Below, piece after piece: positions 22,475 through 35,300 of a stretch of DNA of 64,000 nucleotides. Each line of letters opens with the position of its first letter. Positions within the stretch are counted from its first letter, which is position 1. The position numbers and the translations under genes are program-made. A model generated the notes under the pieces. That model searched no databases. It was given only the letters and a program-made list of their open reading frames with translations, and was not told where the DNA came from. Source of the DNA: Lineus longissimus (Eukaryota > Nemertea > Pilidiophora > Heteronemertea > Lineidae); assembly GCF_910592395.1 (NCBI RefSeq), contig NC_088316.1, positions 3,286,001 through 3,350,000 on the forward strand. Direction: 5' to 3'.

Positions 22475-22903
22475 CCTAAAGCCCGTAGCACACTCGCCGC
22501 CAACTTCGGCGTTCACCGGCGTTTTTTGCCGCAAGAGTCCTGAACGCCTGAAAAATCCCTAGTCTGCTACGAACGGCGTCGGCGAACGCGACTCGACGCG
22601 ACTTGCCGCAACTAAACGCCAAATATCTAACGTCGCCGCGTTTGAACGCAAGAAGAAGCCAGGTGTGCTACGGATGGCCGCCTGACTTGGCGTCGGCGGC
22701 GAGGCTATGGCCAATCAGTATGCGTCTTGATGTCACATGATTTCAAAATGGCAGCCTAAAGTGGCGGAAAAGACGCTACTGGACGCCGATTCTGGGCAGG
22801 TGTGCTCTGACCGGGATCCACTGGCCGCCAACTTTGGCGTCGAGAGGCGTGTGCCGAACGCTTCTTGTCGCCAAAATTGGCGGCTAGTGTGCTGCGGGCT
22901 TAT
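22475..22903. mobile_element. Inverted-repeat element (~430 bp), non-coding
   Basis: The left end AAAGCCCGTAGCACACTCGC and the right end GCTAGTGTGCTGCGGGCTTA are near-perfect inverse complements over about 27 bases. The interior is GC-rich and full of GGCGTCGGCG-like motifs and their inverses. No open frame resembles a protein. It fits a MITE. Confidence 0.75.
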
Positions 22904-24381
22904 TACAGTAAGGGTGTGTGAACGTTGTGCTTATCTAAGGGTCGTCAATTGACAATACCAAACCCCACGAAACGCATTCGATGGGGGCCAGTCGGGCCTA
23001 CAAAGCTACATGTATAGTAAGGGCAAATACGCTACTAAATTACGTTTTTAAAATCATTTCGTAATACAGGGATGACACATACCAAACAAAGGCTTCGTAT
23101 TTCAGTAATCATTTCGACAAAATATAAAACAGATTACATAAATTTAATGTAAATTGCTTACAAATGAAGGAATATCCGCTAGTTGATGATGTATTGCGCG
23201 GAACACTCACTTCTCTCAACGTAGCTTCGGTCCTGGATTAAAATCACCGGACGGTGGGTGCGATTAGATGTATAAAAAACGGCACTTATTCTCCTTGAAA
23301 GTCATCTACAAAAGTACATATTCTTCACAATTATATAATTGCTTCTCATATAATGACCTTTTAAAGTCCACCTCGTTTGTCCAAGCCCAGAGAGGCTGAA
23401 GATCGACTGGTGGAGTTGATTCTCAATATCCAAGCGTTGCGGGATACGTCGTTTTCTTACAATATGACCGCCCAATATCACTCGCGCCCAATATCACCAA
23501 CGGTCATTTTCCGAAACACATATGTCCGCATTGTCAAACTCGCTCCTGATCTGTTGCCGTAGATGAAGGACCAGAAGGCAATCCAGAAAAATATCTGCTC
23601 ATATCACGAAGCACTTCACTTGGGCGAACGCCTCTGACTTAATAAATAATCCTTGATACCTATGTCAATTACAGAAAAAGACAGTCTGTTATTGTAGTTG
23701 GTGGTATCGTTATCTTTGTTCTCCCGGTTTTAGATATTGAAAAGAAAGTCCGCGGTTTGTAAATCTCGTATCGTCATCAGCGCTATCCAGAACGTATATT
23801 GGCCGCGAAAATGCTCCCAACCGCTTTTTATAGAAGGGAGAACAAAGTGATATTTGTACCTGGCTAACGAATTACCCTTCCAGTAACGCTCCCCTTCTTC
23901 AAATGACGCCAACACATATTATTAGAAGCTGCCAGTTACCCACAGCCGCTTCCGAGAAAATAATCCGTGCTTAGAAGACGCGCGCAGTAATCCATCATCC
24001 TGGGTTTCAAACTAATTGAATGGATTACTTTTGCCGAGTAGTGCAACCACCTGTTCGTCGATGTCGACTTAAAGGAGTACGCCGTTCGTAGTTACTAATT
24101 TTCAAGAATTTGTTGCATGCATCTCTACCACCTTTTACTAGCCTGTTTAGTTGTTTGGGTACACACCGCAAATTCGATACTTTTCCACCTAAAGAATTCC
24201 GTTTCGACAGTGAATATTTGGTCCAATACATTCTCCCCGCCTGTGACCAGTCAAGCAAGGTTTTGCGTTCGGTCTTGCGAGTTGTCAGGACAATCCCCTC
24301 AAAACTCCCCGATTTCACCATGCCATGGCCTGGATATATCACGACGTAAATCTACTTTGCCGACACGCGGTTGAATGCCCA

Positions 24382-24578
24382 TATACACCTTTCCAGAAAT
24401 GGGGCGCTGAGTGTCCGAAATAGTGATGTCATAAGGGGAAACTTGGCCTTATGGTGGAGGGACAAAGGAGATAGTCATGGTTGACCAACACACTTGAATG
24501 CCTTTAATGACGGGCAAGGGGGAAAAGTTAGTTGCAATGCGAGCCACCAATTTCGGGAAGCATGTATAGAAGCGCGAT
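24382..24578 (+). repeat. Dispersed repeat, copy 1 of 2
   Basis: It begins TATACACCTTTCCAG and includes GGGGCGCTGAGTGTCCG. About 130 bases match 54122-54250 almost exactly, and a TTTCGGGAAGCATGTATA tail is also shared. Copy 2 lacks ~20 bases in the middle. Confidence 0.8.
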
Positions 24579-24898
24579 TTCTCACGAAATCTTACCAATT
24601 GTCAAGTACAGTGGTGTAAACCAATATATTTACAGAGCAAATTTGGAGTTCATCGATGAAATCAACAAGGATATGCGCAGATGTGTGCTTTTTGAACAAA
24701 TCTATTTTTAGAAAATCGCAGCTTACTACTTACAATAATTCTCAAAACTGGTATCCTTACCTGGTTACAATGAGTCGTAGTCGCTTTCGGAGGGGGTATG
24801 TGACTTATTGCTTACAAGGAGAACATTGCAAATATTTAAACAGTGAATACTGTTGATGATTGGCAGTCGGGTTGACAGCAGGAGCGATATCAACCATT

Positions 24899-24931
24899 GA
24901 GATAAGATAAGATAAGATGAGATAAGACAAT
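24899..24931. repeat. GATAA pentanucleotide microsatellite
   Basis: Imperfect tandem units of GATAA, with one or two single-base changes, about six units. Confidence 0.8.
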
Positions 24932-27900
24932 TTATTAAAAGGCGGACTGATATAAATACTCATGTACATACAAGTACACAAATCAAGACACTACAACGAT
25001 TTTGATTGGTGACATTCATTACACTCAAAACTACCGCCCTGGTGTACCATCTGTCAGTGATTCCACAATTTTAGTGTTTCCCTAGGTTCTTCTCCTATTC
25101 ACGGAGAAAGCGACCACTCTAACCGAACAACAACCAATCGAGGCCTGATCTTGGGAAACACTCACAGATGCTACCCTTCATGGTACACTATATGAGTCAC
25201 TGGTGAGTTATTGGCAGGACGAGTCCTAAACAACTCAAAGCAACTTCACCTCTGGATGTTTACTGTCGGCAATTGGCTTGTCTTGGAATGTTTTATAGGA
25301 GTCTCGTGTTCACAAGGCGGTTTCTCTGAAGTAGCCCCTCAATATTAATCATATTACACGGATGTATTAATTGTGTACAAGTGCCGCCTTACTATTTTAC
25401 CACGAACCCAACCAGTTTCGAGAAAGGTCATTGATTCGTGTAGGCCGATACAATGTTTTAGGTTCGTCAACAGCAAAAACGATGTTTATATGCAAACGAA
25501 ACATTAGTTTAGTTGTTTTCTTCTTCAAAAAGGAGAATTGTACAAAATGTGCACAATTAGTGCATGTTTGCCACCATGGAGCTTAGGAAACTGCCTGAAA
25601 ATGAAACAAATGAGACAATACCTCGGAATAAAATTGATGAAATATAACTGAGGGTATCATCGGGACCCTTGATCCAAACCTAATGGAAAATCAATGGATC
25701 AATCACTGGTTGCGGGCATCTTTTCATTCAATGAAAAACGTGCAGAGCAAGGAAAAGGTCTGCTACGAGTTTAGGATTGGAGCCGTTGAAATTGGACAAA
25801 TATTCTTCACATCATTATTTTGGTATATCTCAGCTTAACGTACGCGTGACAAAATGGGACCAACTTCGTTTACCCAGGGGTCATAGCGTGCTCCTATGGT
25901 CACTTGCACGTTGAGCTAAAACATATTTGATTGGTCAACGAATAACGTTTGACATGCAAATTAGATGTAAATATTGTTTTGACACTTGGCATATTCATGT
26001 TGAATCGGGAAAAAGGGCTACTTATCAGTCTACATAACCATTTACTCTGATGCGATCACAAATCAATTGCGGCATAATAGATCTTCATGGACACGGATAA
26101 TATATGAGCTAATGCTGATATAAAAAATTAATTAATTGCCTCTACAAGAAAATTGCGTCATTTAGTCGGGCCATGGAACCGAAGAAGCACGTGTTACAAT
26201 ACCCAATCGCGCGAGCACTGTGAAATATTATTTCAAAATCCCTTTCGATAATTTATTTGTATATTAAATTATAAGGCTTCTTTATCTGTCTACATCCTGA
26301 GATAATTGGTCAATTTTACAATTATTTGATCGGCTAAAAACGGTTTTTGGTCATGTTGAAACAGTGCTGACACATAGTGCCCGAATAGACGGGTCATAGG
26401 TCAAACTTACTACGTCACCCCCAGATTCTGACAGTGACGAGCGATGTGATTGGATATGACGTACACGAGTATTCAGGGTCTACGCATGTATTATAAGAGC
26501 ATAATCTATGGCCAGATATATATGGGGAAACACAACTTGCATATGCGTGTCCCAGGATGCCAGGCATGAGAAAGAAGGTGGTCCGTGCAGCAAAACACAT
26601 GAAACATGTCCCCCCTGCGCATGGATGCCGATCCCTGCCAATCCAAGGTCACCAGGAGATCGCCGAGTCTCAGGCGTTTGTTTGGTTTGTAAACAGTTCT
26701 GGCAAGATCTAACCGGAATAACCTCGTTCCTGGCTTAAAATAAGTGCAATAAGTACTTGGAGACGACATTGCATGATGGAGGCGCCCCGGAGCCCGAACA
26801 AAACAAACTGAAATTCACACTGATTCCTGGCGTCCGAGGTGGGCCACTCAATCGGATGGTTCGAATCGGCGAGTGGAGATCGAGGCTACCTGTCTGCTAT
26901 CAGTGGTCCCATTTCAACCTCTTCATCTGGGGTCTACTTGATTATCGTTCAAAATGGCTGCACCACTAGAAGAATAGGATTGTTGTCATGTGTTCGTATA
27001 TAAAATGCATTTCTCCCGATCGCGTGGATCACACGCAGTAGTAGTATACATGTACTTATACCCCTATTTTCATGAAATGGTGTAAAATTGGCCCTGCGGC
27101 TTGAACGTACATGTATCTTGGCTTATAAGCAATTATATTGCACCATTTTAACTAAAAATTGAAAAATTAAAAAAATTGGCTACAACAATGAGGAAAGTGA
27201 CGACTGAATAATTGTTCCGTTTTCCCATCTTCACCAATAAAAGTCTAACGGTTTTCCTCTTACAGCAAAATTTGTAGCTGATGATCTTAGACGACGAGAC
27301 ACTTTTGCTACATAAGTGCAAACCTACCTGGCTCCAACTATAGTATTTGGGAATTTAAATTACCCGTTAGTCTAGTTGGCGAAGAGCGAAAGTGATGGCG
27401 CTAAACTCACCAGCTGGTATTTTATATAAGTACTTCGACCAAGTGTAATTTTCCGCGCTGGTCACCAAAAAGGAAACAGTTTAGAACCTAACTTGGTTTT
27501 TAGATGTCGCTGTCGCTGGCAACAACGGATTCAGGCGAAGCGATGGTAGCTAGCTGCCTATCCGTTATGTGGCGACTGACAAGACTCTGCTCCGTCATGT
27601 GCGATGATGGCCGAAGATAAGTCGGTGGCCGGCTGGAACGCACGGGGAAAGATTGCATCTGATAACGTTTCGGACAAATGTTGACGCTGATCAGCCTGTT
27701 TACGTCTTGTAAACTATTTCAACATTCAATAGACCCAACCTGATAACACCAACATCCCATTTTAATTGTTTTCGGCTGATGTGATGTTCGACTGACGTCA
27801 ATATTCAACCAGAGTTACACTGGATTGGCACGATGACGATAGGTAGCACCAATGCTGTAGAAACTGTTGATTGCTCCTCAGATTGGCAGTATGAAGATCA

Positions 27901-28699
27901 TTAAACGGCGAGATGACATTCGCAAGGCTACCCGCTCACCGAGACTGATAATCCCCGACTTAATTGTTACGATCCGCGGGTGTCGCGATCCATCTACTGG
28001 GCGTTCTCTTGGTAATAAACGAGTCATTTATTCTGATTCTTTGCGTTCGACTGGTCAGACCTTTACATTGTTGGTCCTAAAGAACGTGGCAGTGTGACGC
28101 GAATATGCATCTGTTCCCCAAAGCTTTCATTGGAGAGATGTGGACTCCGGCCTTCCTCTCCTCGGTTGGTAATCAGAGGAAATTCCGTCGGGATGTGTTC
28201 TGGCGTCTGTTCAGAGAAACCACATTCACAGATGGCTTCTTTTATAATCTGAAACGAAGGTATCAGCTATGGTATTCACGTTATTCCGGGTTTATTTCTT
28301 CACTATTTTCAACCTCCAATAGGCCTGCCATACCAGCATCTCCGTTTAAATTCTGCTACTGACGTATGATCATGCACCATCTCGACTAAGCTATTAATCT
28401 TGAGTTTCTAAATGGCTCAGGCACAAAACAATTTTACCAATTATAAGTGCGGCTTTACTCATTGTGAAGTTTCAGGCACTTATCTTGAGGGAGGAGAACA
28501 CGAACAAGAAATAGAAATAGACTCAAAATGTTTGTTTTAATTAGTTAACCGCACCGGCAAAAACAAGTATGGAGATGACAGTTTCGCTGTTGCTGCAGCA
28601 AAGCCGTGGAGCGCAATCCTCGAAAATATGAAAGACATGGACAAGAACTACTTTTTGTCAAATTCAAAGACATTACCTTTCAAAGGACGCTTCGGAAGC

Positions 28700-28772
28700 G
28701 CTTAGAGCAGCTTAGTAGCTGAATAAGCGCGATATAAGACTTGGATGTTATCATTATTATTATCATTATAAG
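28700..28772 (+). mobile_element. Possible CR1/L2-like LINE 3' tail
   Basis: AAGCGCGATATAAGAC followed by a TTATCATTATTATTATCATT tail resembles the 3' end of CR1/L2-type LINEs (sequence like AAGCGCTATATAA plus TTATT repeats). No coding part remains. Confidence 0.4.
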
Positions 28773-28779
28773 AAGAAAT

Positions 28780-28900
28780 TCAAAACTCGACTTCGAAGAA
28801 CAAAAGTTGACACCGAAATTCAAATTTCGTAAATCGACTTCGAAATTAAAAACTCGACTTCGACTTCGAAATTCCAGAAATCGTCTTCGAAATTAAAAAC
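28780..28900. repeat. Short imperfect repeats of TCGACTTCGAA
   Basis: The motif TCGACTTCGAA or TTCGAAATT recurs about six times in 120 bases, interspersed with AAAACTCG. It is local low complexity with no known function. Confidence 0.6.
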
Positions 28901-29311
28901 TTAAAATCAACCAATCAGATGCATGGTGCGTTCACACTTAATTGCATGCGTTACTATTTGATCAAGGGATGTTGGCTCGCGCGTACCTTGTATGCCAGTG
29001 CTGCCTTTTGGCAGTGATTGTTAACAGTCATGGTAATTGCTGCAGTCGATCGTCTGCTACAAGATTATAACTTCGTAGAAACTCGTTGGAACGACTAGAA
29101 GCTGTCGTAAAAGACGTGATTTTTAGGATGACCGATTCAGTTGGATTTTCGTTCTATCTTGGAGTTGAGGATTATTTAAATGGTCAGTTGCGTGATTATC
29201 TGTGATGGTTTTAGGCATTGATTGTAAAATGCACCCGTATATGCAGCCTGAACCGAGTGTATGTCATATGCTTATATTCGTGTAGTTAGGATTATCGAGA
29301 ACAGAAGGAGT

Positions 29312-32300
29312 ATGGTGATTCTGTGGAAAATACATATATTTCTCTGGGAACTTCTATACCTTCTGTGTAAGATCTCCTACTCGTCAGGCCAGTCAGACTC
29401 GGAGTAAGTATGAGTAGATAGATCGTTGAGACCTAAAATCTGCTATGAGAATTTTGGTCTTCAACTATTGCATGTAGATGGGTACGCCATTCGTAATTAC
29501 TGGTGGTCTAGGAAAGCTTATTATAAACCGCGAGATGAGAAATCGCGAAATCGCGAGATGAGTAATCATTATTTTCTGCCACAAGATTTTCTACTTCCCT
29601 GGACAATGACAATCACCATTTCTGATGCTGCTGTCCACTTCTCCATTCAATGATAGTAGGGCCGAAGACAATACAAAGGCTACATGCAAGTGCGTGTTCA
29701 TCTTGATAACAAAGGTTTTTGCAACTTATCAAGATATACTGTGAGTATAATACCACGAGGTTCTGGATGCTGCATGTACCAAGATTATTTTCCCGTTACG
29801 CCTGGCGGCACAAGTCACCATACACAATGATTGACCGATAACATAGGGCATGCACTTGGTGAACGTCTGGTCATCCCTAAAATTAGCGCGGGATAGTCTG
29901 ACCATTCGAAACTAGGCTATAAATTAGGTTAAATTACACACATCGCACAGCGGAGTCTATTTCAATGGGCCAATCGAAACAAGTATATCTGCCTACTACA
30001 GCCTCGGTCTCATGAATGTTCGCCTTTTCAGGTTCAATATTTGCAATACATCCTGTGGCGCATGGTACTCTCACCGAGGTTGGCATCTCGCGATTTCGCA
30101 TTCCGCATCTCATGGTTTATAATAAGCCGTCCAGGAAATACACAGTGCCGTAGTACAATGATTATGCATACGAATTTGCTGTAACTTGTTACACATGAGT
30201 AAATGGACACAAACAAAAAATAAAACCTCAACATTTTATCCGGATTGGTCGAGAAAAATGCCGTACAGAGTGGAAAATGTCCATATTTAATACACTACGT
30301 CAATGTATACAAATGCATACGAAAAAATCATTGCTGAATGCCAAAATGAAAAAGAAAACCTGTTTGGTGTTAAGGCGAAGACCGATATAAACCTATCTTG
30401 AAAGAAATCCGAGAAGTAGTTCGCCCTCCAGAGCCTAAAACGATGCGGACATAACATTTACGCTTGAACTATATAGTCTATCATTTGGCAATTTTTCAGT
30501 CAGATCCACGAAACATTATAGCCGCTACATTGTGCAATAGCTTCCGTTTTTTTCTCTCGCTGAAGACCGTTGATCTCACTCTGCTCAGCCGATGATAACG
30601 AGGGTTATTAACGCGAAAAATAAAGCGTCTCTGACCAGGTATAAAATGTAACCAGCAGTTTATAAAAGGCAGTATCTATCTGACCTATACCTTCAGATCT
30701 ACCATGAGCTGCACGTTTTACAAAAACAGACATTTTATTCCTAAACCGTTGCTTGCGCTCTCTCAATAGAACGTACAACAATTTAAAAGATAACAATCTC
30801 AAAATTAAAGGCAGCAATTTCCATTATGACACTCGTAGGCGATAATCATGATGATCTCATGCTATCGTTACCACTGTTGGTGTTCGGTCAATAGGTCGTA
30901 TCTTGTTCATTTGCACATAGTGAATTATCAATAATGGTGTCGTGCTATCGTTTTCGCAGTTTAAAATGTTCGGTCAACATAGGTTGTATGATTTGTACAC
31001 TTGCAATCGGATACAGTTTGTTTTGCATTAATTTCTTAAAAGTTTGCTGTTTAGCATACTAACATTCATCCTGGCACCATTGCTTTCCGATATACCCCAC
31101 CTCTCGATATGTTTTGTATATGAGGTAGGAGTAGCAATGTCTAACATTTGAGTCATGAATCGCCATCTCGGCATCATCACTTTGGTTTTTCAAAGTCATA
31201 TTTTTGCATCGACTCCAGGAGTTAATAGATGATTTGTACACCAAAACCACTGCTGACAGTCGAGGCGAAATATATTTTACAACAAGCCTGTTTTAGAACA
31301 TGTGTCATTTCCGCCTCAAGCCGAGACCAAGGAGCCGAGACAGAATATCGAAAAAGCCGAAATTCAGCCGTTAAATGTTGGCACTATCGTTGTCTATCCA
31401 CATGAAGAAACACAATGGTGTATTTCGTTTAATGATGATAAGTAGTGTCTGCTTATACGTAGTGTGTAAGCATAGCAATAGTATTCGATTAATGTATCCG
31501 TTCCGTAGCCTCAAAAGTGGACCCAGAATAATTTGTAGCTAATGATACTCTGGTTGAGAATGGGACCACCAATTCTGGCTGTTCGATGCGGCTGTTGTTT
31601 TCTTTTTGCTGAGCAATCATCGTACTGATGCTCGGAGTCCGAGGCAGATGCAAGCGAGTATTTCCCAGGCGTGAAGACATGACGCGGTGGCTGAAAGCCC
31701 ACTATGAATTTCTCAGGGGATGAGGAATATCCATGCGACTGTGATGTTTCCGTGCAAAGTGGCACCCGCCCACACTCTTAAAAAAGCTTCTGAAAAGCAT
31801 CAAGGCAAAACAAATATGCATAGACCTCAAGGAGTTTTTCAGGTAAAGCAAGATCGATTTGAGGTTTTTCAAGAGTTCTTCCTAAAGATCTCTCAGGAGT
31901 GCATATTTGTGTAATGCTAAAACCCATTATTTTAAGAGTGCACGCCGAGACAAACATACGTATGCAAATTGATATATCCCCGAGATTCAAACCTAGCGTA
32001 GCAGTAATACTAACTAAAAATGATGCGTGACCTCCTCCCTTCTCTTTTCGAAGTATTAATGGATGACGGTATACCATGCCATTCGATCGTAATCTATCGC
32101 TGACTGACTGCAAGAATCATATTTTAATTCGGTTATTCCTATACCAGAAATCACTCGTCAAATATTGTCAAGAAATATGATGTATGGTTTTTCGTAATAC
32201 GGTGAGATTATAGAGTTTCACTCGCGCCCGGCGGACGTATCCGTATAACGTCAATGTATCTTATACGTATGACTGCGTCACAAATTACGTTATATCATAC

Positions 32301-35300
32301 AATGTTCGTTATGGATAGGGATACGCCTGGAGAGATATTTTGATTTTGCTGTTAGACCCAGACCACCGATCTCGAACCAACTTTACGTTACTTCAAGTAA
32401 AGTCAATAATTTTTGGTGATAGTGATTTCGAAGATAATGCTTCCTGAGAAGTTTTACTTCACTTCGCGCAGTGTACTTGTATATCGGTCTGATTGTTCAT
32501 GTACCTGATGCAATGATTCCGGCTATTTCTCGAATACGTTTCGTTTGCCCCTGATTGTAAACACGCCAACGAGGCAATCATCTCCGAATCTGAACCTCAT
32601 CGAGCATGCATAAGTGCACTTACTGTTGCTTTAGTCTGTTCTCGCTCAATGTAAGTGCTCGGAGACCTTTCGTATCGTTTTTGTTATTGTACGCAGCCTT
32701 TTTGTTGGCAACTGCCGCGGCAGAACGAAAACTAAGCTGCTCTCTGCGTGGATTACTGTATTCATTGCACATGTTATGTCAATTTTTATTGTTTACGCAC
32801 AGTAAATACAGGTATATTATATACAAATGTACTTTTACCCAAACATCAAGAAAGAAAAAAACGTACTGCCATCAACGATTGGCAATATACTTATTTGAAA
32901 ATTACAACAGTATGCTCTTTTCATTTCACATGTAAAAAAAACTTGATTTTTGATTACATGATCACAGAAATCAATTACTGATATTGAAATGAATTACATG
33001 TAGGCCACTATGTCAAATTAAATTTTTCCGATGTGGCCTATTTTTGAAAACATACAAAAGGCAAATAATTGTCAATTAAAGTCATATTGGGTTGCATTAT
33101 TTCGAACCCGCTAAAACCAATTAAAAGTGCATTTTATCGATTGTCTTTTTTCTCGATGACATGTTCCAATTCTAATCAGACATGTAGATAATCAACCTTG
33201 ACTACAATTCATTTGCACCAATGACAACATCGCATCCTGAAATAGTTCAGAATGATATTGTTTCGCTGCCTACCATTTTGGTGACCCCCCCCCCGAAACG
33301 CCGACACGAACGACTATCCTATTGTACGAGCTCCGGATCATGATGTCGAAGGAATGAAAGCCTCCCTAAGGGTAAATTTTCACAGAATGCGATTTGACAA
33401 GAAATCACGCGTTCTGCGATTTATCTCCGAGTCGTCTTTTTTTACACGGCGCATGATTCGAAATGCGATTGTACATTCGATTTGTGCCGAAAAAGAAATT
33501 CGATAGAAACCAATTTCCGTTACTGATCCTATCCTCTGAAGGTGATTAATATTCAGTAATCGGCGTGCTGTGACGGGCTGTGTGGCCTGTATCATGGTTA
33601 TCATAGCGAATGGTTCCCAGTAGCGGCATTGATTGATATTAATATACATGTATATTGCTGTTAGTGAAATGACGTCTTAGTGTGATAATGAGAGTGCTCA
33701 CATTGATGTTGACATATCACTTAATCCTTGGTGTTGCCTTTGCTGAACAGTTTAGATAGTGCTATAAATCAGTCTGAGAGATAGGAGAAAGGCAGTTAGA
33801 GGACAGTGTATACAAGAGACTATCCATCAACCCCTTGGGCACTCCTGGCATACCACAAGTTCACGGGGTAATGTTTATTTTTACCCATAACTCGCTTGCT
33901 ATCGGTTGTATCGACTCGAGGCCAAGTGCATTCGAAAGAAAATTAAAAATAATAATAATAAATTGTTATTTGTAAAGCGCCTGTATCACTTGAAACAAAT
34001 GTTCACCGGCGCTGGTGAGCTCTATTGAAAAGAAGTGTCTTGAGTTCTTTGCGAAAGGTTGAGACATCCGATGTAGCTCTCAGGGTGGGGGAAAGAGAGT
34101 TCCACAGTTGAGGTGCTAAAGTGGCGAATGCTCGACGTCCAAATGTTTTCAATCTATATTTCCTGCAAGTGAGAAGGTCCTGAGATTCTAGACGAAATGA
34201 GCTAATGTTTACTCTCTTCCGATTTTTTTATTCATTTGGCCACCAGTCGACTCGCGAATGGCACAGTACGTCCGGCCCGTATCAGAAGAAAGGTCAATAG
34301 CATAGCAGCACTATCCATCCCGACACCTGGAGTAGACGTCTGGAGCGACTCTGAAACTCGCCACTGGTCCCATTTTCAATGCACCACCCCTGAAAAGTAC
34401 CCCTGCTTGTCGAAAGTTGCAGGTTTGAAATTCACGAACCGAACAGCAAGTGGAAATGCGACAGCTACATGTAGCAATAGGAAGCTGGTCATCTCCATAT
34501 GACATGCCCCAAACTGGCAGCATCAGGAGAAATCGATATTCGGCCAGGCCCATTGGCCTATCGGGGAAAAAATAAAAAAATAAATCAGTTTGAAATTGGT
34601 TTGTACCAGAGTCTTTCAAATAATCATTTGAAAGACTCTCTTTGTACCGAATTCTCCTCAATAGTAATGGTCGCCTCTGCTGAGTACAAAGCCAGGATGA
34701 ATACATTGAAATGCAGATATCAGTGATGCGTTAGATCTTTCCGCCAAGGCAATAACATGGTCAACTCGCAAAGGGATAAGCAACTCGACGGTTGCACTTG
34801 TACGGATTCCAAAAATGCGTTGCTTCGGCAAAATACTCTCTTGAGTTCTCAGACTTTTTTTAAGTGAGCTTGGATCACGATGACAAAAGGAATACGCTCG
34901 GAGCAACATCATGTTTTTCTAATTGATAGTTTCTCGGATATTTTGGAACATATCAAAAGCTCGGCCTTCTCTTCCCCTGATGTGGAACGCTTGGATAACA
35001 AACCCTAAAGATTTATGTTCACTACACCGATAAACTTATCGTATATTTGTCAGGTAAATTCGATTATGTTACTGCAGATGTTAGCCAGACGTCTTACTTA
35101 AGTCAGCTGGTTTTTTTCGTTCGCGCTGTGTTCTGACGGTGATTTTGATGCTTATTATAATGTCCATGGGTAAATCGTGCCTATAGTCGGTACAGTATAG
35201 ACATTATCTTGTTCAGTTTGTCCATTTTAAGCGCATTTATCTACTAGCATAATTATAAGTAATTGATTGGAGGGAGAAAAAGTGCGTACCTAGCTTGAGG

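Larger units (their letters stand above)
22904..29311. other. Long intergenic region upstream of the Cys-loop receptor gene
   Basis: Apart from the repeats listed separately, I see no exon with both splice support and family resemblance. Several open stretches of 60-105 codons (for example 24025-24342 and 28105-28362) lack any motif. The part just before 29312 should contain the receptor promoter. Confidence 0.4.

Noticed and set aside
32606-32935. Hydrophobic frame that could be the signal-peptide exon of the channel gene
   Set aside because: No usable donor in the right phase. The exon at 29312-29403 fits both phase and donor consensus.
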